Assembly (NCBI GenBank): GCA_040285825.1
Contig: JAUPSS010000010.1
Span: 1,178,001 to 1,242,000, forward strand
DNA from: Eukaryota sp. TZLM1-RC
Taxonomy: Eukaryota; Metamonada: BaSk clade
DNA: 64,000 nt
Reading direction: 5' to 3'
Part shown: piece by piece, positions 20,600 to 31,342 of the stretch
How positions within the stretch are numbered: position 1 is the first letter of the stretch
Layout of the letters: every line of letters starts with the position of its first letter
The notes under the pieces: model-generated
What the model saw: the letters and a program-made list of their open reading frames with translations, nothing else
The model's database searches: none
Told to the model about the DNA's origin: nothing
Made by a program: the position numbers and the translations under genes

Positions 20600-22621
20600 T
20601 CAAAAAGCTTTCAATTCATTAGGATTCAAATTCTTGGCCAACCCTGCGAAGACATTATGCACCAAACAAGTAATACAAGATTCATAAATGTCAGGTGCCC
20701 CAGACCAAATAAACTCTTTTTCGTGGTCTGCAGCCTCTCCTATAGGCATATTGAACCTAGCTGACCTCAACACCATCCAATCTAGTCGTTTTTTCACCAT
20801 GGCATCAGAGGGATTCAAAGTGAGTTCAGCGAGGGCAGTGAACATGGTGGTTACAGTCCATGGAGGCATTTCATTGCTAGCTTCTTGTCCATTAGGATTG
20901 AAAACAGATTTGTAAAAGAAAATATCGCCTTCATACCTACTGATACCTACACCAGACCGAGTCAGACGCCTTTTAACTGCATCAAGATGGGACTTGGCCT
21001 TTGTACCCTTGACTAACCCAGTGTAAATAAGAGCAGTGGTACTTGAATCAACCCTAGTGTCGAGTTTGGAGTGCTGGGATAATGAGCGACCAAAATAATG
21101 ATCATCGCTTGACCAGAGTTGACTAATGATTGAGTTTTCTAGTTTTTCCGCTGCTTCTAAATACTTTTCAGAACGTTCCTTCATTCCATCTCTTTCGGCA
21201 ATCTTGGAAGCAGATACCAACCCTGCATGACCCATCGCTTGGGAAAAGGTGAAATGCTCTGTTGGGAGAGATGAACCATCATGAGGAGAACTGGATTCTT
21301 CCCAAATTGAGTAATCAGCTTTGCCAAATCCTTGAAGCTTGACATTCTCTACCCATTTATCCATGAGCTCAAAAATTCTCTTATTGACTTTACCTGACAA
21401 ATCATTAGTTTTACGATGTTCGAGATAATAAAGCACCGCTAGGGGAAAAGCACCAGCACTATCAACCTGGGGCTCCACAAACCAAACAATAGAACCATCA
21501 AACAAAGAATAGGTCGTGTGGAAATGCGAATCAGTGAGCTCTACCTCCGCCATGAATTCCAGAAACTTCCTTGCTTCGGTAAAGTGTCCAGTCGAGGTTA
21601 GAATAATAGATGCCATTATAGCGTCTCTTGACCACACCTTCAAGTCATAAGAAGGGTGGAATGAGGCAGTAATTGCTCCTAATAAGGGGTTTTGACCGTA
21701 TTTGAATGAATAGAGGCAGTTTCTAAAGAATTGTTGGTGGTTTGGGGGAAGGTCTTTGGGTTTGACTGTTTTTGAGTACCAATTATTCCAATAAGATTTA
21801 GTCAAGTCAAGCCAATTCTGATATGATTTTGATCTTGCCACGTCACTTGCCTTGACCGCTGGAGACCAATCATTTCTGAGCGCTCTAAAAGAAGTCACAG
21901 CACCAGAGCTGGTGACATTATATTGCAGCCCAAGCATTATAGCTTCATCCTCCCACACATCCTCTCCACTCAGTTCTTTCTTGTTCATGAACCTATTTAA
22001 GGGAGAGTTGGGACCTGAGGAAGGACCAAGTTGGTAGGAATGGATGTCTTCATGTGACAAGGTATCAAAAGAGAGGTAACCAGCGGAGAGTTTACGTAGA
22101 TCTACCATGAACTGCCCTCCATGTTGAGTATCACGCCATCCAAAAGCTTTTGATTGGTCATTTGATTGGGTAATGATAAACTCTAAAACCAACAGAGAGA
22201 CAGAGGGTGGAGCATCTAAGGAGAAACGTGAGAGATAGAACGGTTCATTGGGGGGAAAGAAGAGGGTTCTACACAAGGTGAAGGGAAATGGCTGTGATGT
22301 GGTAGAAAGGACACATGTTTGGAGGGATCCATCGGAGAGTTGTTCAACAGAGAGGTCGTAATCAGTGGGGCCAAAAGTGTGTCCATTGAAATTGAAGGCA
22401 AATGAGTCTGCATGAAGGGAATTCTGGTGAAAAGATGGACCAAGTCGGAGAGAGGAAACACCGGCTGGAAAATCAGGTTCTCTGGTAAACGATAGACGTT
22501 TTTGACGCCATGTTAAAATGAGATCATTCTGATTATGAAGGACCCATCCTGGAACAGAACTACGATCATCACAGAAAGATAAGCTGCATAGCAAAGCTAC
22601 CAGCAGAAATAAGACCTTCAT
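20600..22621 (-). CDS. secreted GH15-type glucoamylase-like glycosidase
   Basis: 673 residues from the ATG at 22621. This start is preferred over 22681 because a clean signal peptide follows (Lys-Val, then 'LFLLVALLCSLSFC' and an Asp-Asp). The N-terminal about 280 residues look like a beta-sandwich domain. The C-terminal about 380 residues look like the (alpha/alpha)6 toroid of GH15/oligosaccharide amylases: 'LKVWSRDAIMAS', 'YSIWEESS' (Glu of the general acid region), 'HFTFSQAMGHAGL', 'DSSTTALI', and 'PPWTVTT'. Such enzymes release glucose or trehalose units from alpha-glucans. Intronless. Likely lysosomal or secreted. Precise substrate cannot be read from sequence. Confidence 0.75.
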   Translation of the reverse strand: MKVLFLLVALLCSLSFCDDRSSVPGWVLHNQNDLILTWRQKRLSFTREPDFPAGVSSLRLGPSFHQNSLHADSFAFNFNGHTFGPTDYDLSVEQLSDGSLQTCVLSTTSQPFPFTLCRTLFFPPNEPFYLSRFSLDAPPSVSLLVLEFIITQSNDQSKAFGWRDTQHGGQFMVDLRKLSAGYLSFDTLSHEDIHSYQLGPSSGPNSPLNRFMNKKELSGEDVWEDEAIMLGLQYNVTSSGAVTSFRALRNDWSPAVKASDVARSKSYQNWLDLTKSYWNNWYSKTVKPKDLPPNHQQFFRNCLYSFKYGQNPLLGAITASFHPSYDLKVWSRDAIMASIILTSTGHFTEARKFLEFMAEVELTDSHFHTTYSLFDGSIVWFVEPQVDSAGAFPLAVLYYLEHRKTNDLSGKVNKRIFELMDKWVENVKLQGFGKADYSIWEESSSPHDGSSLPTEHFTFSQAMGHAGLVSASKIAERDGMKERSEKYLEAAEKLENSIISQLWSSDDHYFGRSLSQHSKLDTRVDSSTTALIYTGLVKGTKAKSHLDAVKRRLTRSGVGISRYEGDIFFYKSVFNPNGQEASNEMPPWTVTTMFTALAELTLNPSDAMVKKRLDWMVLRSARFNMPIGEAADHEKEFIWSGAPDIYESCITCLVHNVFAGLAKNLNPNELKAF

Positions 22622-22877
22622 TAAATCGTTTGACGTTAACCAAACAATGATTTTCAATGGCAAATCAAAATTTGATTTCATTTTGATTTGTGTAGATTCA
22701 CAAAACGCATCATAGTCCTAATGGAGCCTGTCCTCTGTTGATGTACCGCTAGTGGATTGGTCCAGTAGCACTTCTTTCTTGACAAAACAAGAAATACGGT
22801 TTTCTATCCAGATATCTTCAATGGTTACCCACGACCTTGCTCACTCCACTTCACCATAGTCTTTCTCTTTCCTATAC

Positions 22878-24363
22878 ATGAAAATTGCATTCTTAGGAGC
22901 TGGATATGTAGGTTCTCCTACTGCTGCTGTTATTGCCGACAAGTGTCCTGATGTCACAGTCACTGTTCTCGATGTCAATGCCTCTAGGATCGCCCAGTGG
23001 CAATCTGACGCTTTACCGGTTTATGAACCTGGTTTAGAACCTCTTGTATTTCGCAACATCAACAAATCTTTGTTCTTTTCCACTGATATTGACAAACATT
23101 TATATGAAGCTGATTTGATTTTTATTTGTGTAAATACTCCTACCAAATCAGAAGGTTTTGGGGCGGGCTTTGCATGTGATTTAACCTACGTGGAGCTGGC
23201 TGCCCGATCGATCGGAAGATCTTGCGCTCATTGCTCACATAAAATCATCATTGAGAAGAGCACAGTCCCAGTGCGCACTAGTGAAATGATTTCTAGTATT
23301 CTACAAAGTCTTTCGCCAAAGTGTAGATTTAGTATACTCTCAAATCCAGAATTTCTAGCTGAAGGAACTGCCATTAATGATCTTGTTAACCCAGACAGAG
23401 TACTGATAGGAGGATCGGATGTGGACCCAAAGGCAGTGGAGGTGCTGGTTGATGTATATTCTCATTGGGTACCTCAAGATAGAATTATTACAATGAAACT
23501 GTGGTCGTCAGAGCTTTCAAAGCTGGTTGCCAATGCCTTTCTTGCCCAGAGAGTCTCCTCCATTAATGCTGTTAGTGCCATCTGTGAGCTAACAGGAGGG
23601 GATGTGGAGGACATCGAGAAAGCGATTGGGACTGACCATAGGATTGGTAGCCATTTTCTACGGAGTGGGATTGGTTTTGGAGGTAGTTGCTGTATGTTTT
23701 AACTTTGTCCTTCTCATTCTAGTTCGTAAGGATGTGCTCAACCTCGTCTACATTGCCAGATCTCTTGGTTTGGATGAGGTTGCAGAGTACTGGATGCAGG
23801 TTATTAGAATGAATGATTCTCAAATGGATCGCTTCAGCAAAACCATTATTGAACACCTTTTCAATACAGTCGTGGGAAAGAATCTCTGCATTTTAGGGTT
23901 TTCCTTTAAGGCTAACACTGGAGATACGCGAGACAGTCCTAGTATCAAGGTATGCAGAAATCTACTAGCCAATGGGGCCAGTTTGAATATCTACGATCCA
24001 AAAGTTCAGAAATCGCAGATTTTGGAAGACCTGACCCCCACAAGTCAAGACAGTTGGAAACTTGATGCCAATGTTTCTGTTTTTTCCTCAGCACTTTCAG
24101 CTGTTCACAATTGTGATGCTCTTGTCGTTTTAACAGCTTGGGGGGAGTTTAGTACAATTGATTGGGTCGCCATTTACCAAAAGATGAGGAAACCCGCTTT
24201 TGTGTTTGATGGACGTTTGTGCCTTGATCATTCCAAGCTAAGTGCAATCGGATATACCGTCTTTGCACTGGGTAAGGGAAGGTTTGTGCGTAGGTCGTTG
24301 ACTGTTTCCGAAAGTTTAGTGCCAAGAAGTGATGTAAATATTGAATTGAAGAATTATTCTTAA
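22878..24363 (+). CDS. UDP-glucose 6-dehydrogenase
   Basis: 484 residues. Exons 22878-23691 and 23723-24363 are joined across a 31-nt intron (23692-23722, GTATGT ... CTAG), which completes the catalytic motif 'FGGSCF' followed by 'RKDVLNLVYI'. The N-terminus has the Rossmann signature Gly-x-Gly-Tyr-Val-Gly; 'CVNTPT', 'EKSTVPV' and 'SNPEFLAEG' are all present; the C-terminal 'GFSFKANTGDTRDSP' is the UDP-binding domain motif. It oxidises UDP-glucose to UDP-glucuronate with two NAD+. Full length for the family. Divergent from the glycosidase gene, 256 bp between starts. Confidence 0.95.
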
Positions 24364-25450
24364 TAAATAAAGATTAATTATGTGTTTTTTGTCACTTGTA
24401 GAATCTTAAATCAAGATTCAACAATATTGATGGTTTAGTATCAATTAAAATGAGACTTTGTAATTACAAGGTAGAATTGTGGAGTTTGGTTTAATTTACT
24501 ACTCTAGTGATGTTTCTGGTGATGGCTGGCAAAGCTTAACTGATGGTCACAGGTTGATTGCCAATTCTATTGTATGAGCTAGTAAAGGGATTTAGTTTGT
24601 AAATAAATTGGGTTTTGTGGTTAATAATTAGTTTTTTTTGAATTGTTTACAACACTTGTTAAAATATTATTAATATTTTGTTTATTTTATTTACCATACT
24701 TCAAACTGGTTCAATTTTTCAAAAGTGATCTCTATTTAATCTTTCAAAAATAAAAGTGTTTTGTGATTTCCAGATTTTGTTTCATCAAGTACATCACAAA
24801 TGTTCTAAAACATTGTTGAGTATTTGCTGGTATCCACCACATAAATACAACAATAAGCAATACTGTTAAGAAATGGAAAAATCGGAAAAATTTGACCTGC
24901 TAAATACATATCAGACATCATCGTTTAAATTCAAATCAAAATCGAAATATATCACTATGATATACAAAATAAACAATTAAGTAAATAAAATTCTTTTAAT
25001 AACATTCACCTTGCTTTAATTTTTAATCCCTCAACGTAACTAATTGACCATCAATTAATTTGGTATCATTGAGAACGTTCTTTGTTTGATTTAACCATTG
25101 ACCATGTCTTATGCTCTTCCACAATTAAATTCGACTTACAATACTTACTGACTTTTGAGATAGTAGAGTTGTGAACTTCTTTTGTTATTTACTTGTACAT
25201 GAAATAGTCATCATGTTTTAGGAGTTGTGAAGTTCATGAAAGTACGAATTATTCAACTATTGAAACAATTGAACGATTCATTGGACAAACGTTCAAATTT
25301 AGTGTCATCAGATGCGATGGACAGCAAAAACAGAATAAAAAAACCAACGTTGAACCACATCAGCCTAAGTCATTGCTTCCGATAAATTCGCACAAGAGAA
25401 ATAAAATAAATGCACTTGAATTTTGCTAAATAATTTATTAGGGAAAGAAC
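24364..25450. other. intergenic, AT-rich
   Basis: About 1.1 kb with no frame I trust. Slightly lower GC than the left side. Confidence 0.4.
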
Positions 25451-25611
25451 TTAAACACGTTCAACATCCACTAATGACTTCACCAAAGGAAAGGAATCTC
25501 CACCTAAAGTGTGAAACACTCTTTCAGCAAGAGCAAGTTCCACAGCCTCAACCACTTCACCAAGACCTTTGTACAAGCTAAAGTCGATTCGATTGATCCA
25601 GAAATTTAACC
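25451..25611 (-). pseudogene. orphan C-terminal coding fragment
   Basis: A minus-strand open frame of about 53 codons ends in TAA at 25451. Its last residues ('YKGLGEVVEAVELALAERVF', then 'HTLGGDS') are strongly amphipathic and unlike chance translation in this AT-rich stretch. It starts right after a TTTAG that looks like a 3' splice site (near 25612). I find no upstream exon in the next 500 bp. Either the terminal exon of a lost gene or the remnant of one. Family not recognised. Confidence 0.4.
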
Positions 25612-25625
25612 TAAATGAAGGGCGT

Positions 25626-26186
25626 TTCTTAATGATGACAACAATTTATTCATCCAACAACAAGGTTGCCTTAGTTCCTCATCATTTTTTTAAGAAACAT
25701 AGCCCTTATTCTCACTAATTCTTCATTTTACCATAAACAACGGCTTTGACAATTATGCTTGCTTTTTAACGGATTTAAAAACCAACTCCGCCACATTTTG
25801 CACTTAAAATGCGATTTCATCTATCTACGACGGCTCAACTTCAACAAGTGAAGACAGAAAACTGACACGGATTATATTAAATTTTTGAGCAATTGGTAGA
25901 GTAAATTAAGGACGCAAGCAGTGAGAAAGTGATTCCAACTGGAATTGAAACAAATGTTCCAGTCTAAAACTTGAGGTGAAAAGGAACCTGATCTAAAGCA
26001 AGATTTCTCTCTAGGCCATTTTCTAATTTAGTTAAATTGTTTTCTATTGTCAAGGCAGTTTTTCTCCATTTCCAAACCATACACCCGTACCCCTCATCAT
26101 CTTAACGTTTTAGTGTTGTTATCTGTGGTTTTATAAGAATGGTTGATTTTGGTAAATAATAAAAAAATGATTTTTGTTAAGACAAA
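25626..26186. other. intergenic before foreign-looking ORF block
   Basis: No gene seen. The last 40 bases are an A/T-rich leader before the first ORF of the block. Confidence 0.4.
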
Positions 26187-27593
26187 ATGGTTGATGAGAA
26201 TTGGATTCTAAAACGTTTCACTTTTACACCACTCAATGAAATTGAGAAATTATTATCAAATAAAATTGAGGAAAACATCAAATCTAAAATTCGAATACCA
26301 ATCAAAGAATTACCACCAATTCACATCAATAATCACTATTTAAATTTTTCTTTAACTAATCACGAGGGCTCATTGGAAAACAACTATTCGACATTTTCAA
26401 AGGATACTGCAGAAATTCCATTTTCAACAAATGGTAAAAGTTTATATGAATATTGTATACCTGGGATAAAAATGTTGGAAAGAGTTTTTGATAAAGTGTA
26501 TGGGGATGATATTAAAAAATCAGCTTATAGATACTATGAGGTATTACACGGTAGTGAAAAGTTGAGATTGGATGAATCAACATCCGGAATTAAGTTAACA
26601 AAACAAGAATATTTATTATTAAAATATAGTAAAATATTACACCATAATCAATGGAAAAGTGGTAAGAAAAGTAAAAAGGGAAAAAGACCAACAAATGAAG
26701 TTGTTGTGCCAATTTGGTGTTCAAAATATTACCACTTTATATCAATCAAATCACCAGATGTTGTTAAAAAATCAAAGAAAAAAAGACAAAAGAAAAAGAA
26801 AAAAGTTGTAACAAACCACGATCCATCTATTAGTCTTAATATTCCAATAATTTGTGAATCTGAGGGCGTTTATGATAATATTTTGAAAATTACATTATCA
26901 TCATCAAAACAACCAAATCAACACACATTAATAACAACTAGAAAAAGTAATGATGTTATGGATTTAATAAAAATTTTTAAATTTGTGTGTGATGAACCAA
27001 AAGTATCAACAGCATTATTTGTTGGTACTGCTAAATATGATTACAGAGATGGTTGTGGTGATATATTATATGGAAATATGTCATTTTATCGTGAAATTTC
27101 ACCATTTGTTGCAACAAAGGTTATCATCCCAAATTTATCAATTATTAAAGAAATACAGGGAAAAATCTATGATAAATACATTAGTCATTACAATTTAATA
27201 CCAAAGGATGAATTTATTGATATATCTTGGAGATTTCCAGTTCATCACGATTTTTCACCAGCAATATTATCATTTTCACTCATAGCAAAGGGAATGCCTA
27301 GAATTAAGGATAATGAGAAAAAGGGTTCATCAAAATTAGTTTGGGAATATGGGGGTGATGAAATCAAATTAGAAAAGACAACAGCAAATATTAAATTCAC
27401 AATTCCAAATAATTTTATGAATTATTATTCAACGAAAAAGAATTTACTACCATCCCAAGCAATGGTTATTGATATGATGATAAAAGATGCAAAGTGGCAA
27501 GAATTACATTTAGAGAATGAATTCTTTGCATTCGAACCACCTGAAGTAAAGATTGAACAATTGATTTATAAATTATATCACGATGTGATTTAA
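26187..27593 (+). CDS. hypothetical AT-rich ORF, possible viral origin (468 aa)
   Basis: One uninterrupted frame of 468 codons with strong preference for A/T-ending codons, unlike flanking host genes. Features: a basic segment (Lys/Arg/Gln runs, about residues 194-210), a 'YDYRDGCGDILYG' stretch (about 289-301), and beta-rich predicted segments, with no signal peptide or membrane helix. No family recognised. The size, lack of intron and tight spacing (24 bp) to the next ORF resemble genes of large DNA viruses or virophage/polinton-like elements, but I see no capsid, ATPase or polymerase motif, so origin is inference. Confidence 0.7.
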   Translation: MVDENWILKRFTFTPLNEIEKLLSNKIEENIKSKIRIPIKELPPIHINNHYLNFSLTNHEGSLENNYSTFSKDTAEIPFSTNGKSLYEYCIPGIKMLERVFDKVYGDDIKKSAYRYYEVLHGSEKLRLDESTSGIKLTKQEYLLLKYSKILHHNQWKSGKKSKKGKRPTNEVVVPIWCSKYYHFISIKSPDVVKKSKKKRQKKKKKVVTNHDPSISLNIPIICESEGVYDNILKITLSSSKQPNQHTLITTRKSNDVMDLIKIFKFVCDEPKVSTALFVGTAKYDYRDGCGDILYGNMSFYREISPFVATKVIIPNLSIIKEIQGKIYDKYISHYNLIPKDEFIDISWRFPVHHDFSPAILSFSLIAKGMPRIKDNEKKGSSKLVWEYGGDEIKLEKTTANIKFTIPNNFMNYYSTKKNLLPSQAMVIDMMIKDAKWQELHLENEFFAFEPPEVKIEQLIYKLYHDVI

Positions 27594-27617
27594 TAAAGAA
27601 TATTTTTTTTTCAATAA

Positions 27618-27959
27618 ATGAGATTATGGATATTTGCTTTTGCGATTTTTTTAATATCAATGATTGGTTTATTGAATGATCCAGAATATTATTATTTATT
27701 TTGGTGGTTGGGTCATTTTGCAATGTGGTTGGTTATTGGTTTTGTTAATGATGGTTTACTTTGTAATATTGGAATAAAGATTATCTGGGAAATTTTTGAA
27801 TGGAGGATGTCTTTAATAACCCCATATTATCACGAGACAATGAAAAAGAAAGTTGGTGATATGATTGTAAATGTTTTGGGATTATTATCTGGACAATATC
27901 TCAGAAAAATGATTGTTGAAACGAAATTGAAAAAATTTTTAGTTAACAAAAATGTTTAA
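27618..27959 (+). CDS. small multi-pass membrane protein
   Basis: 113 residues with about three hydrophobic helices (residues 3-20, 28-45, 82-97). Its 'IIWEIFEW ... KKVGDMIVNVLGLLSG' pattern (Trp-Glu-x3-Glu, then Asp ... Asn-x-x-Gly-x3-Gly) resembles VanZ/DUF2238-type small membrane proteins, also seen in some giant viruses and bacteria. It begins 24 bp after the previous ORF and its last codons overlap the next start by 8 nt. Same AT-rich style as its left neighbour. Function unknown. Confidence 0.6.
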   Translation: MRLWIFAFAIFLISMIGLLNDPEYYYLFWWLGHFAMWLVIGFVNDGLLCNIGIKIIWEIFEWRMSLITPYYHETMKKKVGDMIVNVLGLLSGQYLRKMIVETKLKKFLVNKNV

Positions 27960-28494
27960 CTCTTCTGTTATTCCTGGACACACACGTGCCTTTGTTGTTC
28001 GCCGCATTGCCAAACCTAGTGCTTCTAGACTTGGTATTAAAAAACCATCTCTACCAATCACAAAACCTGGCACTTTTAAACAAGTCAATATTCGTCGCCG
28101 TGCACCACATTCCCGTTCCACTGGCCAACACCATTCAAAATTTTATAATGGTCCTCGCATCACAACTGGTTGTGCCCACAATCTACCAAAAAATCAGCTA
28201 TTTATATTCAATTCCCGAAGAACTGATTTCTTAATCAAAGAATGGATATCTACACAGAAGAAAAAAGGACACAGGGGATCACCTTGTTTAAACCCAGAAG
28301 ACGATTTATTGACGGAATATTTGAAAATAAAATCAGAATGTGATTTAAACAACGCTTTAAAAACAGAAATTCATGTGGTTAAATCATATTCAGTAAGACC
28401 ATCCATTATTGAGCTTCTAAATACTGAGTTGAAAGCATTTGAAAAATTCAATTGTCAAACAAAAATCGTCACGATAGATGCTACAAGGGTTTGA
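27952..28494 (+). CDS. hypothetical basic protein overlapping upstream ORF
   Basis: 180 residues; the ATG lies inside the last codons of the previous ORF (8-nt overlap). The N-terminal 80 residues are basic and rich in Pro, Arg and His ('RRIAKPSASRLGIKKPSLPI'); the C-terminal half is more globular with acidic patches. Codon use is closer to host genes than that of the two upstream ORFs. No family recognised. Overlapping starts are unusual for a nuclear genome and favour a foreign polycistronic block, or independent promoters. Confidence 0.5.
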   Translation: MFNSSVIPGHTRAFVVRRIAKPSASRLGIKKPSLPITKPGTFKQVNIRRRAPHSRSTGQHHSKFYNGPRITTGCAHNLPKNQLFIFNSRRTDFLIKEWISTQKKKGHRGSPCLNPEDDLLTEYLKIKSECDLNNALKTEIHVVKSYSVRPSIIELLNTELKAFEKFNCQTKIVTIDATRV

Positions 28495-29999
28495 ACAGTA
28501 CGAATACAAACTAAAGCACCTTCTCAAACACCAATTCCCTATTGAAAAGGATTTACAGTCTTGACACAAATTTCTTCTTTTATTTTCATAAAAATGACAC
28601 TAAAAAATAATCGAAAGAAAACTTCATTTGATGCAGTAGGGCTTATTTTACCACTTGGTTTCAAAAAGGCTATCAATCGACACAAAGGTGTGTGTCCGGG
28701 AAGATTCAATTTTCCCGGTGACACCCTATTACAAATTTCAACCAAGGTTTCTGTTATGATGCATTCGAACTCAGCGCAGATTTGAGATGATTGAAAATTA
28801 ATCGACTTCAAAATCTTGAAATTTGTCATCAAAGCAATCATATAAATCAACAAATTAATCAGATTCCCTAACCAAAAGATTTTTGTGGTTAGACAATGGT
28901 AGTGAATGCATTCCAAAGTTCCTTAATATCCCATTCACTTTTGAGTAGACTTTGTAGAAATTTGTTAATTGTTGAAAGTATATGTGTATAAATGATACAA
29001 ATGAAAAAAATGGTTTTGAACCAAAATTTTGCCTAAGACCTGTCGTCTAAAATTTCAAATTAAAAAACAATCAAATTTCGTGCAATGGACAAACCTGAAA
29101 AATGTGATAATAATTTTGAAGAAGTCTCGCTCTTCCTATAAATGTGGAAGGCTTTTACAAAGTCGTCCGGGGAAAATAATGAAGAACTTTGATGTCTTTA
29201 TAACGTTCTCGAATCCAAATCGCAATAATCAATAGATTAACATCATTTAAAAATCGCAGAGAAAAGCTGTTTTCATGAAGCAAACAGATCAAGATGAGTT
29301 TATTGACTTTGGTCCCATTCGGAATGGCTCAAGACTATTCAGTTTGAAAATTCAACAATAATTTGTAGGATGTAAATTATTTTTCCATTTATTGTCTAGC
29401 CTTCAATAACAAATTACTCACCTGATTAACGACGATATCATTTAAAGTACTAGTATTAGTGATTAACTAATTAGTTATGGATTAATCAGAAGTAACGGTG
29501 CTAAGACACCAAAATTTTGCATGAAGTTGACTACTCATAAAAAGTGGACAATAACAATCAGAAAGCTTAAAATTGCGTGCCACGTTTCGACTGATTATGC
29601 AGAAATTGCCCTATCACAACACCAATTGATTACCACATCCTTTTGCACATGAACAAACTGTTAGAATGGGTCTCAACTCTCCATATAATCTATATTAGTA
29701 TTAATTTAATGATCGTCAACCATTGATATTACAGAGAGATAAGTCGGCAAAATTGTTTCTAAATTTCTAAAATAGAAATTATAAATCGTGTAAATGCATT
29801 GTTCTTCGCAGTTGATGCTCTCTTAAGAACGTAAGGGAGTGGTCGTTTTTGTGAGACGAAATCTGATAGCCAACAGATTTGGTTGTGTCAACAGTGATTC
29901 AAATTCAGATAGAGAGAACACGAACTAGTTCATGAGCAACAGTAGTAGAGTAGTAGTAATGACCTGGAACAGTGTGCAGATTGATTTTTTTGTTGATTT
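28495..29999. other. gene-poor stretch with LINE B relic
   Basis: Short frames at 28539-28916 (-) and 28561-28785 (+) overlap and neither is convincing. About 29100-29340 is a decayed family B tail ('FDVFI', 'NRNNQ' and a 'QTDQDEF' piece aligning to 'QADQDFVEE'). About 29810-29990 is the likely promoter of the next gene. Confidence 0.4.
29100..29340 (+). mobile_element. decayed LINE family B tail
   Basis: Aligns with the C-terminal about 60 codons of family B ('aagaactttgatgtctttat', then 'cgcaataatcaatagatt'). Highly diverged, with frame breaks. Confidence 0.5.
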
Positions 30000-30455
30000 A
30001 TGCCACTATTCAATTGTTGCTTTCCGTCCCATCAACGCTCCTCTCAAGATCCTGTTCAAGTAGTTGAGCTCCGTAAAGTTCTCTCTCGGCTTGGAGAACA
30101 GTTCCCACACTCACTACTATCTATCTTCCATCATGATACCTTTCTTTGTCAGTTTGATCCTGGAGAATGCCCTTCTATCGACGAAGATTCTGTTGCTCTT
30201 ATGACTTCTTCTGCAAACCAGCTGGTTACTGCCTTTTGTCAGTCTGGACAGCCCCATTTGCACGTGTCCTCTGATTCAATCACCCTTTCTCTTCTTCCCC
30301 TGTGTCTGGACTATTATCTTGTATTATACCAGAAAGGTTCATTTTTAGAGTCATTCACTATTGATGGTCCAGAGATTGAAGCTAGGTCGCTCCCATTTAT
30401 AAAGGAACTGATAACTATACTGGAGAATAAGGACAATGATCATAATTCGAGTTGA
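30000..30455 (+). CDS. hypothetical small protein, possible roadblock-like fold
   Basis: 151 residues starting Met-Pro-Leu-Phe-Asn-Cys-Cys; the paired Cys could be acylated. The body alternates short hydrophobic strands and one long helix ('DSVALMTSSANQLVTAF'), then strands 'ITLSLLPL' and 'YYLVLYQK'. That order resembles roadblock/LC7-type regulators of small GTPases, but this is shape-based inference. The tail is acidic. Convergent with the CEP44-like gene (174 bp between stops). Intronless. Confidence 0.55.
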   Translation: MPLFNCCFPSHQRSSQDPVQVVELRKVLSRLGEQFPHSLLSIFHHDTFLCQFDPGECPSIDEDSVALMTSSANQLVTAFCQSGQPHLHVSSDSITLSLLPLCLDYYLVLYQKGSFLESFTIDGPEIEARSLPFIKELITILENKDNDHNSS

Positions 30456-30628
30456 TAATTTTTTAATTAAATTGTCATTTATTTATTTGAATTATTTATT
30501 TATTTATTATATATTCACTAGTAATGCTGGTTTTGTTTTCTAAGATTAAATATTACATTATTTCCAAAACTAAAACTAATTCTCAGTTATTGTGTACAAC
30601 TGATCTAATTTGTATCATATAGTATAAA

Positions 30629-31309
30629 TCATGTAAATTGAGATTTCTTTGGCGACAACTGCTTCATCCACAGACACAAATCCAATGGGCTCGCCTGTCC
30701 TCCCATGTCAAACTCTGGTAAAAGCATCTTAATATTACCTTCATTTGGGTCCACCAAGGGTTGTTTGGATGATATATTGGGAGAGGGAAGACACTGTCGG
30801 TAAAGCTCTCTGAATTGTTGTTCATAACGCGATATAGGTTTAATGTTCTTCCATGCAGCAACCCTTTCTTGGATAAAGGATTCACTAAACTTGGGATCGT
30901 TCTTTATAGCTTCAAGGACAAGTTCGTTGTGTTTACGTTTGAAGGATTTTGCTATTATGAACAGAAACAGTAGCTTTTCCACAATTAAGGAGGTAGAGCA
31001 AGGGTATGTGAGGATTTGGTTGACAGAAACGATTTCCCTGTAATTAAAGTCAGCAACAAGAAGCGTTATAGATGTATCAACAACTTCTCTCTCTGAATTT
31101 GATGCTGTTACTGAGTAGCCATTGTCGCGTAGAAATCGGCTGACTAAACCGGAAAAACTACAAAACATGTGTTGAAGAGCTTTGTGGAAGACGGATGGAC
31201 ATCCTTTAGCTAAAGAGAGTTTATCTTCGTCTGAAAGGTGAAGTGATACTATGGACAACTCATCGTATAGCATGTCAAGTATCCCTTGTAAAGCAGGATC
31301 GTATGACAT
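30629..31309 (-). CDS. CEP44-like centriole protein (tentative)
   Basis: 226 residues from the ATG at 31309. Residues about 5-120 resemble the CEP44 N-terminal domain: 'L-x-K-G-C-P-S-V-F' (as Gly-x-Pro-x-x-Phe), 'MFCSFSGLVSRFLRDNGYSV', an Arg-x-Val followed by 'DFNYREIVSVNQILTY', then a helix with 'KRKHNELV'. CEP44 binds microtubules in the centriole lumen. The remaining C-terminus is unlike known CEP44. The identification is by pattern only; it would agree with other hints of cilia here. Confidence 0.5.
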   Translation of the reverse strand: MSYDPALQGILDMLYDELSIVSLHLSDEDKLSLAKGCPSVFHKALQHMFCSFSGLVSRFLRDNGYSVTASNSEREVVDTSITLLVADFNYREIVSVNQILTYPCSTSLIVEKLLFLFIIAKSFKRKHNELVLEAIKNDPKFSESFIQERVAAWKNIKPISRYEQQFRELYRQCLPSPNISSKQPLVDPNEGNIKMLLPEFDMGGQASPLDLCLWMKQLSPKKSQFT

Positions 31310-31342
31310 CTTGAATGAGGGACTGTTTCTAATTTGGAGCAA

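Noticed and set aside
22622-22681. Upstream in-frame ATG for the glucoamylase-like gene
   Set aside because: It would place 20 residues before an excellent signal peptide; the ATG at 22621 explains the sequence better.
28539-28916. Overlapping ORFs on both strands after the foreign-looking block
   Set aside because: Neither shows domain patterns, and they exclude each other; not enough to call a fourth gene of the block.
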